From Planoprotostelium fungivorum (taxonomy: Eukaryota > Evosea > Variosea > Cavosteliida > Cavosteliaceae), in contig MDYQ01000001.1 of assembly GCA_003024175.1 (NCBI GenBank), positions 62,001-126,000 on the forward strand: a stretch of DNA of 64,000 nucleotides. Reading direction: 5' to 3'. A program made the position numbers and the translations under genes. This document shows positions 32,510 through 46,868 of the stretch, in pieces; position 1 is the stretch's first letter, and each line of letters opens with the position of its first letter. The notes under the pieces were generated by a model. That model had not been told where the DNA came from. It ran no database searches and worked only from the letters and a program-made list of their open reading frames with translations.

Positions 32510-35500
32510 ATGGCTACCTCACCAAATAATGGAGATGATTTCAGTGGTAGACTGCCCTCTCCCTCCATCAGTGGCGCTCTAGTCCCTCCATTGTCGCTAT
32601 CACCTCCCAATGGACCTTCAAGAAAGTCCATCACAGAAGGTGGAACACTACCCGCTAACAATGGAGGCTTCACGGTTCGACACTCCAACGGGAATCAGGA
32701 CAGAGATCTCGAATCCATGGTCAACGATATGATCCCCGCACAGAAGCAGGCCCTGTTACTCCGATACATCGAAGCCACGAATCGACCCAACGACTTACTG
32801 GACGAAATGTTACACAGCCTGATGAAGAACATCCCTGCCCCAGATGCAAAGAGAATCGCACACGAGGTGACATTCAAATTCATACGATCCATCGTGAAGA
32901 TGATCCATACAATGAATCCATTCATCGCCTCTCGTTCAACTCTCAACAGGTTGAGACGGATCGTATCATAGCTAGAGCTATGCCTCTGAGAGAAGCCACG
33001 GTCAACTCACCACCACCCATGTCTGTGAGGGATAAGAAGAAGGTGAAAATCTGAACATGGACATCATCTGAACCATCCCAGTCGTTACTCAGACCAGTGG
33101 ATGTCACTTCAGAATTCGAAAATCAAATTTTACAACGAGAGATGAGAAAGTTTTGGTTCGAAGGAATCAGCAAAGGTGAGGCGATTTATTCCATACACAC
33201 TGACGACCTGCAGCTAAAACAGACCCAACGAACGCACAGAAAACGGGAGAGCTCGCCATCGTCTCTGTCTTCGAGGCAGAGCCAGAAGAAGACGAGAGAA
33301 CGAAACAGAGCCGTCAGCTCGCATCGTACGTACCCAAATTAGTGCTGAGAAGGCTCTTGAGTGAGGATCCAACGATCCAATGTGCAGAGATGGAGGGAAT
33401 GGTGGCCGCGGTGTTCTTCGCAGATATCTCCGGTTTCACTCCCGTGGGTGTCGCATGCGTACGGTACGTCTCTGATTCTCCATCAGCTGACGGAGAAACT
33501 GGCCTCCCTGGGAAAGAACGGAATCGAGAAGCTGACATCCGTGCTCAACTCTTACTTTGGGAGGTTGATCGACTGCATTCATATCCACTGTGGTGACATC
33601 ATCAAATTCGCTGGTGATGCCCTCCTGGTCGTCTGGCCCATTCCCATGGGGGGTTCCCTCAGTGGAGCTGTACTCCTCGCCTGTCAGTGTGCCAAGGCCC
33701 TCGTCAAAGACTTGGGAAATTATTCCGTGGAAGACACTGGGAGTGTGTTGCGTCTCCACATCGGTGTGGGTGCTGGAGAGATTGCTGGTGAGTCTGAGAT
33801 GGATGTACAAGGAGGGATGTGATGAGAGCAGGTATCTGCGTGGGAGGTGTGGAGAACAAGATGGAATACTTTGTCTCGGGGACGGTCCTTGAGCAAGTGA
33901 GCAGCTGCGAGAAGCAGGCGGCCCCCGGTGAGGTGTACGTCTCAGCGTTAGCTTGGATGTTGGCCCCGGGGAGGTTGTCGGGAGTGCAGAAGGGAAAGGC
34001 CCAGCTGTCCAATTGGAGGCTGGATGACATTCTACAGCCCATCGATCTACCGGATCTCATTCAACTTCCCATTCATCCCGAGATGAACGAACACTTGCAG
34101 GCCTTCGTACCCCCTGCGGTACAGGAACACATCTCGAGGAACATGGGAGGGTGGCTCGCCGAGCTGAGACACGTCTCCGTCATCTTTGTCTCTCTCACCG
34201 TCGCCTTCAAAGAGTACAGACTCGGAGAACTACAGAGTCAGTCTCTCTCTTCTACACATAGACATCGTGTGATCTCAGTCATGACGGTGAACAGGTGCCG
34301 TGTCTAGCATGCAGAACATCATCTTTCGGTTGGAAGGAATGGTCAGACAGTTTATGATCGACGACAAGGGAAGTGTGCTGATCGCAGGGTGGGGACTACC
34401 TCAAGTCTCCCACGAGGACGATGCACCCCGTGCTGTGCAGGCTGCCATCGAGATCCACGGCTCTCTGGCCAAGTTGGGTATCCCCGTGTCCATCGGTGTC
34501 ACCAGTGAGTCAGACTTTTCGTCTCTCTCTCAACGAAACAGCTGGAAAGGCCTTCTGTGGAGACGTGGGAAGTAGTCAGAGGAGAGAATATGCCATGTGA
34601 GTCCCCCTCTCCGTCGGATTGTTTCTGAATTTACATATGTCGTTCGAGACTGATTGATTCATAGGGTCGGAGATATAGTGGTGTGTATTGTTTGATGTGA
34701 TTGAGAGGTGAATCTGATGATGGTCATAGAATCTATCTGCGAGGCTCATGATAGCGGCGCACTCGAACATCCTCACTGATTTCGATACGTACGATGCGTG
34801 TCGATCCTTCCGAAAATTAGCCTTCAAGGTGAGACGAGCGAGAAGAAACGACAGAAGAGAAGAGATCGGAAGCTGAAGATAGAACAGAAACTGGAGGACA
34901 TTCGAGTGAAGGGAAAATTGAATCCAATCAGTGTGTACCAACCGAGTCGAAGGAAGGGTCCCGGAAAAGATCCAACCATCCGAACAGTCAAGACACGACT
35001 CCACCGAAACGATCAGATGGCCAGGAGTCTCATCTCGGTGGGATTCGCCTCCATCGTGGGAAGAGCAGAGGAGATGTCTCTCATCAACGACCTCTCCCTC
35101 GCCCTTCGAGAGAGATCCATCGGCATCACATCCCCGAGAACTCTCATCATTGAAGGGTTGGAGGGTGTAGGAAAGACAAAGCTCGTTCGTTATTTCGAGG
35201 GCGTCATGAAGGAATCGAACAACAACGGAGCGTCGAACAAGAGTCTCGTTCTCATCGGAACGGCCGATCAGCTGAACAACAGTACGGCGTATCACGTGTG
35301 GCAGGACATCTTCAGTCACCTGCTGGATGGTCAGACGAACAAGCTGCCCAGGGCCGTTCTTGCCAACATCGATCCGGAGACGCTGCCTCTTCTCAATCCC
35401 ATCCTCATGCTGGGTGTTCCAGATACCAAGACCACCGAGTAATCATCTCTTCCTTCTCATTCTCACCACTCTCGTATATCATCTCTTTCCCATCTATTCA

Positions 35501-38500
35501 TTCAATGTTTATTGTATTACATTACATGTATATTCTGAAGGGAGATGAGAAATAGAGAATGACGAGAGACAGGGAGATGGCCCCTCAGAAGAAGGTGGAG
35601 GTGACACTATCGTTACTGCTGCATCTGTTAAAGATGATCGCCACACCGGGTACCTGCATCATCGTGGACAACGCTCATTTTATGGACTCTGCCTCTTGGT
35701 CCCTCGCGTTGAATGCCATATCTCAACTGGAATCTGTCTTGTTCATCCTCGCCACTAGACCTGTCAGGGGTGTCACTCAATTCTCTCAGATCCAGCATCG
35801 ACCGGACACTACGGTGCGTACAATCTACAACTTACCATATCGTATGACATAGGATATGAAATGAATATATATGTCGTTGTAGATAGACTGACGGAAGAAT
35901 AGATGATCCGGTTAGGAAATCTGAATATGGAAGAAGTGGCCAAACTGATGCTGATCCGGTTGAATGTAAAGAAGATCGCAGATAAGGTAATCGGAGAAGT
36001 GTACAGAAAGGGACAGGGCAATCCATTCATCACGGAACAACTGTTGGATGTCATGATGCAGGCTGCAGAGAAGACAGTCGCATCCGGAGACATCACTATG
36101 AATGCCGAAGTCGAACAAGCCCTCCAGCAGGTCACACCATCCTCCCTCTCTATCATCCACACGTTGATGAATGTGAACTGACGTGGAATAGGTTCCAGAT
36201 TCCATCAGTCAATTGCTGACCTCCAAGATCGACAAATTGCAACCGGAGGACCGTAACTGTCTGAAGATCGCCTCCATCATCGGTGAATAGGAGAGTGCGA
36301 AACGAATGCTGAGGGTGGAAGGTGTAAACTTTACGGAGAAGATGTTGTTCCGGTTGATGAACACCACGGACATCGATGCCGCTCGCAGCACTCTCATCAG
36401 GGCGAAGCAGGCTGGTTTCGTTGTAGATCAAGAAGGAGAGGCAGGGAATTGGAGCTTCACGAATATTCTGTTGAGAGAGGTCATCTTTGATATCATGCTC
36501 TCCGCTCAACGGAAAGACATCCATCTCAAGATCGTGCAGATCTATCTCGAGGGAGAGGTGACTTGAATCTTTCTCTGTCCTCTTCCACTCATACTGACGT
36601 TATTGTAGGTTGGAAACTCTTCGAATTACCCCATGATCGCATATCACTACAAGGCAGCCGAAGAGAAAGAGAAGGCATTGGAGTATTTCAGCATGGTGAG
36701 ACGAGTGAATCGATCGAGAAAATGACATCCACAGGCTGGTAGCTCTTACCTCAACGAGTACCGTAACTCTGAAGCAGTCACCTTCTTATCGGAGGCAGCC
36801 GAGTTATCCCTTCAGCTGGGAAGAACATTCACCCTCGAGCGAATCGCACTCATCAGGAAGCTGGCCAGTGCCTACCACAATCTAGGAAGATTCGATCGAG
36901 CGGACGAAGAGTACAGGAGGGCCATGGACTTGATGGGTATCTCCATTCCACACCAGGGAAGCAAGATCAAGGCTCTAAAGAAGGTCTACAACCTCACCTT
37001 CTCCAGACCTTCCTCCTGTGACGTCTCGGAGCTGTTCCACAGGAAGAGGTGAACCTGCAGAATGGAAGGGAGACGCTGACGTCCATCAGAGAGGCCGTGT
37101 TGATCTTCCTCGGTCTGGTCAAAGTCAATTACTTTGAGTGCAATCGTGACGTGGCCCACTTCTGCTCGAGCACAGCTCTAGACATCTCCGAGGATCTCGA
37201 GGATGATGTCCTACGATCAGAAGCACTGGCCATGTCTTCTCTCACCTATGCCGTGGTCAGTGACTACCGCACGGCTGATGCATTCTTTCAGAAGGCTCTG
37301 CGGGCCAGCAGCCAGGTGGAGGACAAGAGGAGGATGGTCTCACAGATCGGTGGAATGATGCTCCTCTCGCGAGGAGACTGGGAGACGAGCGAGGACTACT
37401 TCATCAAGGCACTCGAGGCATCCAAGGCATGTGGTGACCTCAGATCACTGGAGGAGACCAACGTGTTCCTGGGAACGATGTACTACCTGGAGGGTGACCT
37501 CTACAAGAGTATCTCTCACTCGGCGGAGGCCCTCTACTCCGCTCAGTCTAGATCGGACGTACAGAGTCAGATCCTGGCCTACAATGCCCTGGCGAGGAGC
37601 TACTTCTCCATCGGGGATTTTGGGAAGACGCAGCAGTACCTCAACGAGGCCAGCGCCGTCTTCGAATCTGGATTCTCGAACGACCTCTCTTCCGAGATGA
37701 ACTACATGGTCACCGTCGCCCTCATGAACTTTATTACCGGAAACTACATCATCTGCCAGAAGAATGCAGAGACGGCCCTGCTCCTCCTGCAACGAAGGGA
37801 GCCCACCTGCTTCTTCACCTTCTCCGCCTACGCAGGGCTCGTCGAGGTCTTCGTATTGATCTTGTCCCACCTCCACGCCACCGGGGCAGGAAAGACGCAG
37901 AAGTCGAGAGTCATGAGTAGAGCCGAGAAGGCCATCGGACTGCTGAACAAGTTCGCTCAACTCTTTCCCTTCGCCCTGCCTAGGTTGGATATGTGGAAGG
38001 CCGCCTTAACGAGGATATCGAACAACAACAAGACCACCAGCAAGGAAGAGAAGGAGTGGACCAAGGCCCTGGAGGGTGCCAGGCGATTGAAGATGAGGTA
38101 CGACGAGTCACTCATCCTCTTTGAGAGGGGAAAGATGCAAGGGATACAGCACGACATGCAGCTGGCCATACAGACCATGCCCTTCATCCAGGCTCGAAGC
38201 CGAGAGCTCAACGACTTCGAGAAGCAGAAGCTCTACGGCCTCAACACGAACGCTCCCAAGAATCTGGCCTCCAGCATTCGCTTCCCCGCATCAGCCCTTC
38301 CGTCTACCACCTCCATCGGATCGTTAGACACCATGAGCTCCATGCCCACCTCTCCCATCGTCTCTCCGCTCATTCGGGCCTCTTCGCGCGAGGTGATTAT
38401 CATGTCTCCGTCTCACGCTGAAGGCCAGCAGCACAAACCACTCGTATCACCGTCGTTCAGTAATCCGGAGAACGAAGAAGAGGAGGAAGGGACTCCGAAC

Positions 38501-38590
38501 AACCGAGCCTCTCTGGTCAGCAGTCCTGACGAGCGGCACAGCCGCGAGACACCAGGCGAAGATTCGGGCATCATCGATGAGGTCTCGTAG
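32510..38590 (+). CDS. Soluble (ADCY10-type) adenylyl cyclase: two CHDs, P-loop NTPase, TPR region
   Basis: ATG 32510. The N-terminus has a Ser/Pro segment and a helical block (QKQALLLRYIEATNRPNDLL). Cyclase domain 1 (about 33320-34000) is preceded by LASYVPKLVLRRL and has VFFADISGFTPL and KFAGDALLVVWP, so both metal-binding aspartates are present. Domain 2 (about 34160-34790) has VSVIFVSLTVAF, then SVLIAGWGLPQ and CGDVGSSQRREYAMVGD; its metal site is degenerate, as in mammalian ADCY10. A P-loop NTPase follows with Walker A GLEGVGKT near 35154. The C-terminal 2.5 kb encodes TPR-like helices in a single 1.5-kb open exon (37049-38590; TADAFFQKALRASSQ, TSEDYFIKALEAS) and a Ser/Pro/Glu tail. Family members respond to bicarbonate and calcium; expected product is cAMP. 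Confidence 0.87.
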
Positions 38591-38835
38591 AGGGGAGGAG
38601 AGCGATCGTATCAAAAGAGGAGACACAAGAGTTGTCGCTTGTTTCAGTGGAGGAATCTGAGTAGAATGAAAGGACTCACTGTACAACGTTTCAATCCACC
38701 TCTGCTGAATTGTGCGATGATGTATCCAAAAAATTTAATTTCTATGCGATGAATCTGCGACGCGAAAACAAGTGGACCAACCGCCAGTTCTGCCGAAGGG
38801 GGGAGTGATATACGAAGGCTACAGCTTAAGCCGTC

Positions 38836-40787
38836 ATGCCTTCTGTGTCTAATGGATCACAATCGGCGGCAACCTTCTTCTCCAAGCCTCCCATCTCGGC
38901 GGCTGATGCGATGAAACTGCTGGAGGGCCAAAGCCTCACCGACACCAGAATGTCAACCGCTTGGATGGCCAGTGACCCGCAACAACACATCATGATGTGG
39001 TCGAGACAGGGAGATACCCCCACTCTGGCTGTTGCACTTGATGATCTCGACCAATTCTCTCCAGACACGTGCTATTTCGTACTGTGCATTCGATTAAACG
39101 TACTGCCAAGATCGGAGAAGGAATCCCCATTCGAGAGGTTCCAGAGATGGGCTCCCAGTTGGAATCGAAATGGTGAGAATCAAGTAAAGAACGTGATTAA
39201 TGTAGATCAGGTGATTATCACCGAGAGCTCTTCCTATTCAAGAGCGGAAGATATACGATGACGGCAGAGACAAACGTTTGGTCCGGGAAGAACACGAGTC
39301 CAGACTGCAGGTGCGTTATTCGGGCCTGACGGTTGCCTCTGTCATATTCATCGCATATAGAGCGGCTGTTGTTGCTTTAGAGTGCCGTATGGAGAGATCT
39401 CTGTCGAAAACGAACACAAACAGCCTGACATCACTAATCAACGGTGTCGCGGGTAATCACACACTCTCTTCAGCTCTGACCGACTGCAGAAGGAAGCAAG
39501 AAGAGTAGCTGGTTGAATATAGAGACGATTTTCTGCGATTCCTCAGTAGACAGCAGCGACTACACAGACAGCTCAGACGACGATGATCCCTCTCACACTT
39601 CACAATTTGCAGGTGAAGTAGGTTCATTTGTAAGAAATCTGAGGTGAGATCAGGATGGTCATCGGCAGACATGGTCAGGCACTTTGATCCCATCTGTTCT
39701 AAAATTGAAGATTGGATCTATCTGGGAAGTAAAACACCGTCAGAGGACAAGGAAATGATGAAGAGCCTTGGAATCACTCACATCATGAACTGTGTTGGAA
39801 TGTTGTGTCCAGACAAGTGAGTGGTTGATGTTTACCAATGTTCAGTCTCCATAGATTTCCGCGAGATTTCAAGTACATGAATATGTATCTGTTGGACGGT
39901 GGATCACAAGATATAACGGGATTATTCTGGCTCGTTGTAGATTTCTTCGAGAAGGCTAGACATTCAAAGGGAAAGATTTACGTTCACTGTCATCAAGGTA
40001 AATATTCTATAGTCAACGCAACACCGACATACTTGAAGGTGTATCACGATCGACTGCCATGGTTATATGTTACCTGATGTGGTCGAACCATGCATCGTTC
40101 AGCGCAGTTTTCGAGGACGTCAAGAAGAAGAGGTGAGAAGATTTGAGAGAATGATCATTCATACAAACGAAGAAATGTCGCCAGTCCTAATGCAAGTTTC
40201 ATCGCTCAGTTGTTAGGCTGGGGGAAGAGATTAGGAACGGAAGGAGAGAAAGCGAAACAAAACACAAAGGTAATCCATCTTTACTGTCGATTCTGAAATC
40301 CTCCAGCGGCTCTTCCGGATGGCGTGGGTCAGTCCCAATCAACATTTTGCCCGGCTGACATCTCTGGACGATCAATCGAAATTGTTAGACCCTCGTTCGA
40401 CGTTCATACTGCAGACATCAGATGTCATTTACCTCTGGAAGGGGTCCCAATGCTCTGATGATTTCTGGGAGAGCGGTGATGACCGTGTTGATCGCACTTT
40501 TTGTTGATCGTGAATAGGGATTCAAAATGCAGAATTGCTGATGAAATATGAAGTGGGGAGAACGTTGAAGATGATACAATTGACACAAGAGGAATGCGAA
40601 GAAGGGGTGAGTCATCTAATCGATTAGAAGTGTTGTTGATGACATACTCCATCAGACAACGGACTCCTCCCTCAAATTTTGGGAGTTATTGGGAGGAAAG
40701 AAGAAGGTGGAAATACAGAAGGCATACGATCACGATTTTGCGAGACCCAGAAGGCCAAGTTGGCTCGACAATGGATCAGTATCATAA
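38836..40787 (+). CDS. Dual-specificity phosphatase flanked by gelsolin-like domains
   Basis: ATG 38836. The N-terminal region has WMASDPQQHIMMWSRQGDTP and LDQFSPDTCYFVLCI, which look like part of a gelsolin fold. A DUSP domain follows: MVRHFDPICSKIEDWIYLGS, LGITHIMNCVGM, KYMNMYLLDG, and after splicing the intron at about 39997-40039 the complete active site VHCHQGVSRSTAMVICYL (HC-x5-R-S). Downstream are FRMAWVSPNQHFARLTSL, LLDPRSTFILQTSDVIYLWKG and SLKFWELLGGKKK, again typical of gelsolin repeats. The stop is at 40785-40787. Gelsolin-like segments fused to a MAPK-phosphatase-type DUSP are known in plant MKP1 and some amoebozoan proteins. Predicted role: stress/MAPK signalling tied to actin. 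Confidence 0.78.
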
Positions 40788-40848
40788 AGTCCTCATGTGT
40801 AATTGACTGTAAATTGGTTCAGTCATCTCATTGGGTTGAACGAGACGA

Positions 40849-43203
40849 TCATCCAACGATTGATTTATTATTCTGAAAACGTTGGATTTCGGCAAAAGTG
40901 AGAGATCCAATGACCTCCAAAGCCGTCTGATGTGATATGAATCATCGAAGCACAAACCTATTCTCACCTGCAACGACACCAACCTGTAAAATGATCAGTT
41001 AAAATCATCTCTCCATCCCTCACGTGTATCCCAATTCTCCTGCCATATCTGATTCGTACGTGAAATCCAAGAGGAAGGCCAGTTCTGAATACATATTTGG
41101 TGTATTCGCCTTTGCTGTTATATAACAAATGAGGGGTAACAGTTGATCAGCTCCCCTGTACTCATCAGCTCCATCAACCATCTTCATCTCACATCATCAC
41201 TTCGTGACTGTAGTGATTCTGTACAATGTTGATGATCGTCTGATTCGTTCTGACCAACAGTTCCAGCTTCGATCTCGCCGTGTGGTAATTGTTTAGAGAT
41301 CTCATCAATTCGATGGCTTCGTAATACGGATCCTCCGTGTCGACCAGCGTTCCACGAGCAGTCTCTTCCTGTTGACACGTCAACCCCATACACGCATGCA
41401 AGCTACGCACGGATACCAACCAGAATTCAGGATCTACACCGATGTGAAGAGGAGTGATGGTGCTGAACACGGATATCCTCTCGTGGAAGATCTGATCTCT
41501 CGTCGAGTTCTACGTGAAATGTCAGCGACATCGTCGGTCAGTCTCTCGTCACCTTGATCTTGTACAGTTCGAATAAGTTACCGAAGATGGAAGGAAATAG
41601 AACATCTGATACGATCGGTGATATGAAATTCTGTCAAGTTTAAGGGGTTTCATCTCTCTTCTTCTCACCTGCTGTAGATCTTCAGCACTACTGACGTGTC
41701 CTTGTTGAATCATGTTCTTCTCCATATCTGGTGCACTCTCCATGACTAATGAGCTGGAGGTTGGTATTCATTGTCAAGAAAAACTATTTAGAATGTAAGA
41801 ATCATGATGAAAAGGATATCGATGTAATCTTGCAGGCTGTGTTTCATCTCTGAGAATGATATCCAGTCTTCCCCTGATTCCAACTGTGTATGTGAGTCAT
41901 CATCCTTCTCCTCCTCTCACCTTCCACATCAAGATGAATTCGATCAGATTTTTACCAAAGGGGTGTGATGGATCTCTGATGATCGTCAGCCTCCCAAATA
42001 AGAACATAAGAATGATTATGAATATATGTTCATCTCACTGGAACGAATTAGCAATGTGATCCGCCAGAGGTTCACGTTCGATGACACCCCTGGTCAATTT
42101 CAACAGCTCAGAATCTAACGGCTGGAAGACATCAGCGTACGTTACGTCATCTGAAGCATCATCACCGGTTCTTGTGATAGACGGGATGCTTTTGGATGCT
42201 CTCCTCGATCACTTAGACCTCTGGCGAAGCTCGTGATGGTGTTCTTGAAAGAATCTCTTTCGTTTCGTCAGTCAGAATTTTCCATCGAAATGGGCTCACT
42301 TCTTCTGTGATAACACAGCCATCAGTGGACTTCGAGACGGAACGGCCTCTGACTTTGCGGGTTCGGAGGGTTCCAGATGCTGCCTCTCCCTCTCCACCAT
42401 CTCGTTGTACTTTTGCTTTGCGATTCTGTAATTCTCGTGTTGCTCTCGGGCCAAGGCGAGATTCTGTAGGACGTTTGAGAGGTATCCAATGGTGTTAACA
42501 CACGAGTTGTGTGATCTGTGACTTCAACTGATCTTGTGGTAGCTGAGATCGCATGAGTTTCTGTAATTTGACTTGGTGGGTTCTCATCAATCGATCGTTG
42601 GCTTGTTCAGCCTCCAAAAATGGTTTGTTTCTTTTCTGCATCCGTCAGAGATTGAAGATGTGATCGATCTGAAACCTGGCGTGTGTTCACCAAAGAAGAT
42701 GTTCTCGAACGATTCTGCCTGACTGGAACAGTAGGAGGTGAAGTTTCTGCTGGCGACGTTGTTATACTGGGGACTTGCAACGTGGATGATACCACCGCCG
42801 GCTGTTTCACAGCGATTGCTTTAGCTCTATCGACACCTATGAGTTGTGAGTCATTGAGAGTGCGTAACTTGAGGGTTACACTGCTGAAAGATCCCAAATA
42901 CCTTGGCTACCTGTTCAGGTCTCAATCTCCCTGTAAATGGATTAGAATGTAAGTCGCATCATGTCAATCTTACCTGTTGTGCTCTGTGTATCATAGGTTG
43001 TCAGTATCTCTGACATGGAGCGCATGCAATCTGATAACTGTTAAAGAGACACACAATAATACTGACCCAAATATTCTAAGTACGCCTCCTGTAATCGATC
43101 GGCATCATTTAACAATCTTATTCTCACTGACCTGTTGTTTACCATTGAAATCTAAAGATATGGCATGGTTGATACGAGGGGTGACGCCAGCCAATGCCTC
43201 CAT
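40849..43203 (-). CDS. VPS9D1: MIT + VPS9 domain protein (VPS9D1-like Rab5 guanine-nucleotide exchange factor)
   Basis: Start MEALAGVTPRINHAISLDF at 43201-43203, continuing GKQQEAYLEYL and CMRSMSEILTTYDTQ, which suits an MIT helical hairpin. A linker (IGVDRAKAIAVKQPAVVSS ... RQNRSRTSSL) and a coiled coil (EAEQANDRLMRTHQVKLQKL, NLALAREQHENYRIAKQKY) follow. The C-terminal third is a VPS9 domain: ISPIVSDVLFPSIFGNLFELY, HPFGKNLIEF, SKLELLVRTNQTIINIV, then GADQLLPLICYITAKANTPNM, ELAFLLDFTY and LGYTLVSLQTALEVIGSL. The stop is at 40849-40851. VPS9 domains load GTP on Rab5-type GTPases; MIT suggests an ESCRT-III or microtubule contact. The long unspliced frame upstream of 43203 is disregarded because it overlaps the divergent gene. 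Confidence 0.82.
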
Positions 43204-43327
43204 GTTTCGTAAAGATGCGGGAATGACAAAGCGGTGCTGAAATGTCACATTTAAATGAACAGCCGGGAATTTATTCCCTAAAAATAACTTGACGAACCCT
43301 CTCCCTCTGAGCTGATGATGGTGTGAG

Positions 43328-44911
43328 ATGGAAAGAGGAAGAAACATATCCAGTCTTGGCGAAGCCTTAATCAACTCTGGTTTGGTCGTAGACCACCACT
43401 CTGACACATCTCGAACAACATTGCCGCCCTTCCACCAACGAGCGAGATCGAGAGGACAACCTTCAGAGAGTTTCGACAGGTTACCTTCTCGAGAGGGTAG
43501 ACGCACACCAACATTTGAAGATGAAGAAGTGGAGAGATCTCCTAGTCCAGACAGATTGAAGAGATTCTTAGACTCAACGAAATCTTCCAGCAGTAAAACC
43601 AGAGTGAAAAAGTGAGCACATCAATCTACTATAATCCTGATCTCCGAAGCAAATTGAACCTTAATCCTGTGGAATCACCATCCAGCTCTGTTGAGCTGAG
43701 GAATGGAGAGAACCACACCAGTTTACCGTCACCAACCTCACTCCGCAACAGTGATGAACCTACCACGAGTCGCAGATACCATCCGATGAACATCAGCTCA
43801 CCAGAGAGACCAAGATTGAGAGCTGCTTCCACTCACTCCTTGCCTGGGCCCGTGCCTTCTGTGTCGTGGAACATACCTCCCTCCAAAATACCCGAGAAGT
43901 ACCACAAAGTCGACAGGTGAGGTGGAGAGTTGAATATGGATTGATGAAAGATAGATATCCGGTTCAGCCACTACAGAGCAAGGATCGAATGGAGTCGTTC
44001 GAGTACAGTGACAACATGTGGTCAAAGACCTGGTTCCCTTCGAGTAAGCCCGTCGACCGAAGAGAAGTGCAGCAACTTTCCATCACTTTTGATGAGATGT
44101 TACATGATCTAGATCTCGAAAAGGGGGAAAAGAAGCTAGAAACCACACAAGTGATCGAGAGAGAACAACAAGTGTTTGACATCCTCTTAAACGAGATTAT
44201 AAGACAAGTGAGATAGCACGTTTCGAATCCACAAAGCTGAAGGAGAAAGGTTTATGTGGAGTGCGCTGATCGTGGCGCTCTTTTGCATAAGGTGTCGACG
44301 AGGTACAAAGATTTGTTCACAAAGGTGAGAAGTTCTTTGTATTCCGAAATTGAATCGGTTAGGTGCCCAGTCTGCTGGCGCAGATGCAAGATGAAGCGGA
44401 TACGCTGATGGACGCCAACAAATCCCTTCGAATGCTCTTGGAAAAATTGATGGAGGAAAAGGAAGCCTCAGACTTGAGATTAGAGGACCAAAATTCTACC
44501 CTGGAGCATCTGCAGAACCAGATATACGTTCTTCGCGAGTCTGAAATCGACGCTCGAACACAGCTAGAGCGAGCCACGAGAGAAAGAGATGACAGCTTAG
44601 CCACTAACATCAGACTGGAGTCCATGATCAGCAACAACGACAGTTTGATTCAATCGCTGGAAGCTCGGGAAAGAGAAAATCAGATGAGCCTCAAACATCT
44701 GACACAACAGCTGGGTAGAATTTGGTTCCGTCGCTCCATATGACTCACAAACAGCAGAGGATGCTTTGGGCAGGTTGAATGAATTTGAACAGATGGCCAA
44801 GCTGACTGAACGGAAGAAGAGCCTTTTATCGGTGAGCAGTTGTGATGAAGACTGGTGATTAATTGGTGATAGAATGACTTAAACGAGGGTACAACCACAC
44901 CACGAGAATAA
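43328..44911 (+). CDS. Axonemal dynein light-chain domain protein (AXDND1/DNALI1-like)
   Basis: ATG 43328 (MERGRNISSLGEA). The first about 200 residues are Ser/Pro/Arg-rich (RERAFED-like RRTPTFEDEEVERSPSPD, NIPPSKIPEKYHKVDR). The conserved domain begins REVQQLSITFDEMLHDLDL and has REQQVFDILLNEIIRQV, then after an intron VECADRGALLHKVSTRYKDLF, which is the signature of the axonemal dynein light chain (p28/DNALI1) family. A long coiled coil follows (DEADTLMDANKSLRMLLEKL, LEHLQNQIYVLRES). The final exon ends NEGTTTPRE with TAA at 44909-44911. p28 links inner-arm dyneins to actin; the longer N- and C-terminal regions resemble AXDND1 more. This is the best sign that the organism has, or had, axonemes. 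Start is 124 bp from VPS9D1. Confidence 0.75.
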
Positions 44912-45007
44912 ATAGATTGTACAACATGTTACTATTTTGAGTCCAAGAAGCTTCATATGCGAAACTGCGATTTGCGAAACGTAATCGTGGAGGGATTTTG
45001 AACACAC

Positions 45008-46857
<1,850 letters not shown>

Positions 46858-46868
46858 ACGATACTCCT

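Noticed and set aside
43203-43506. Extended minus-strand frame upstream of VPS9D1
   Set aside because: It overlaps the divergent AXDND1-like gene. The MIT-like start at 43203 is a better N-terminus, and the upstream peptide shows no conserved feature.
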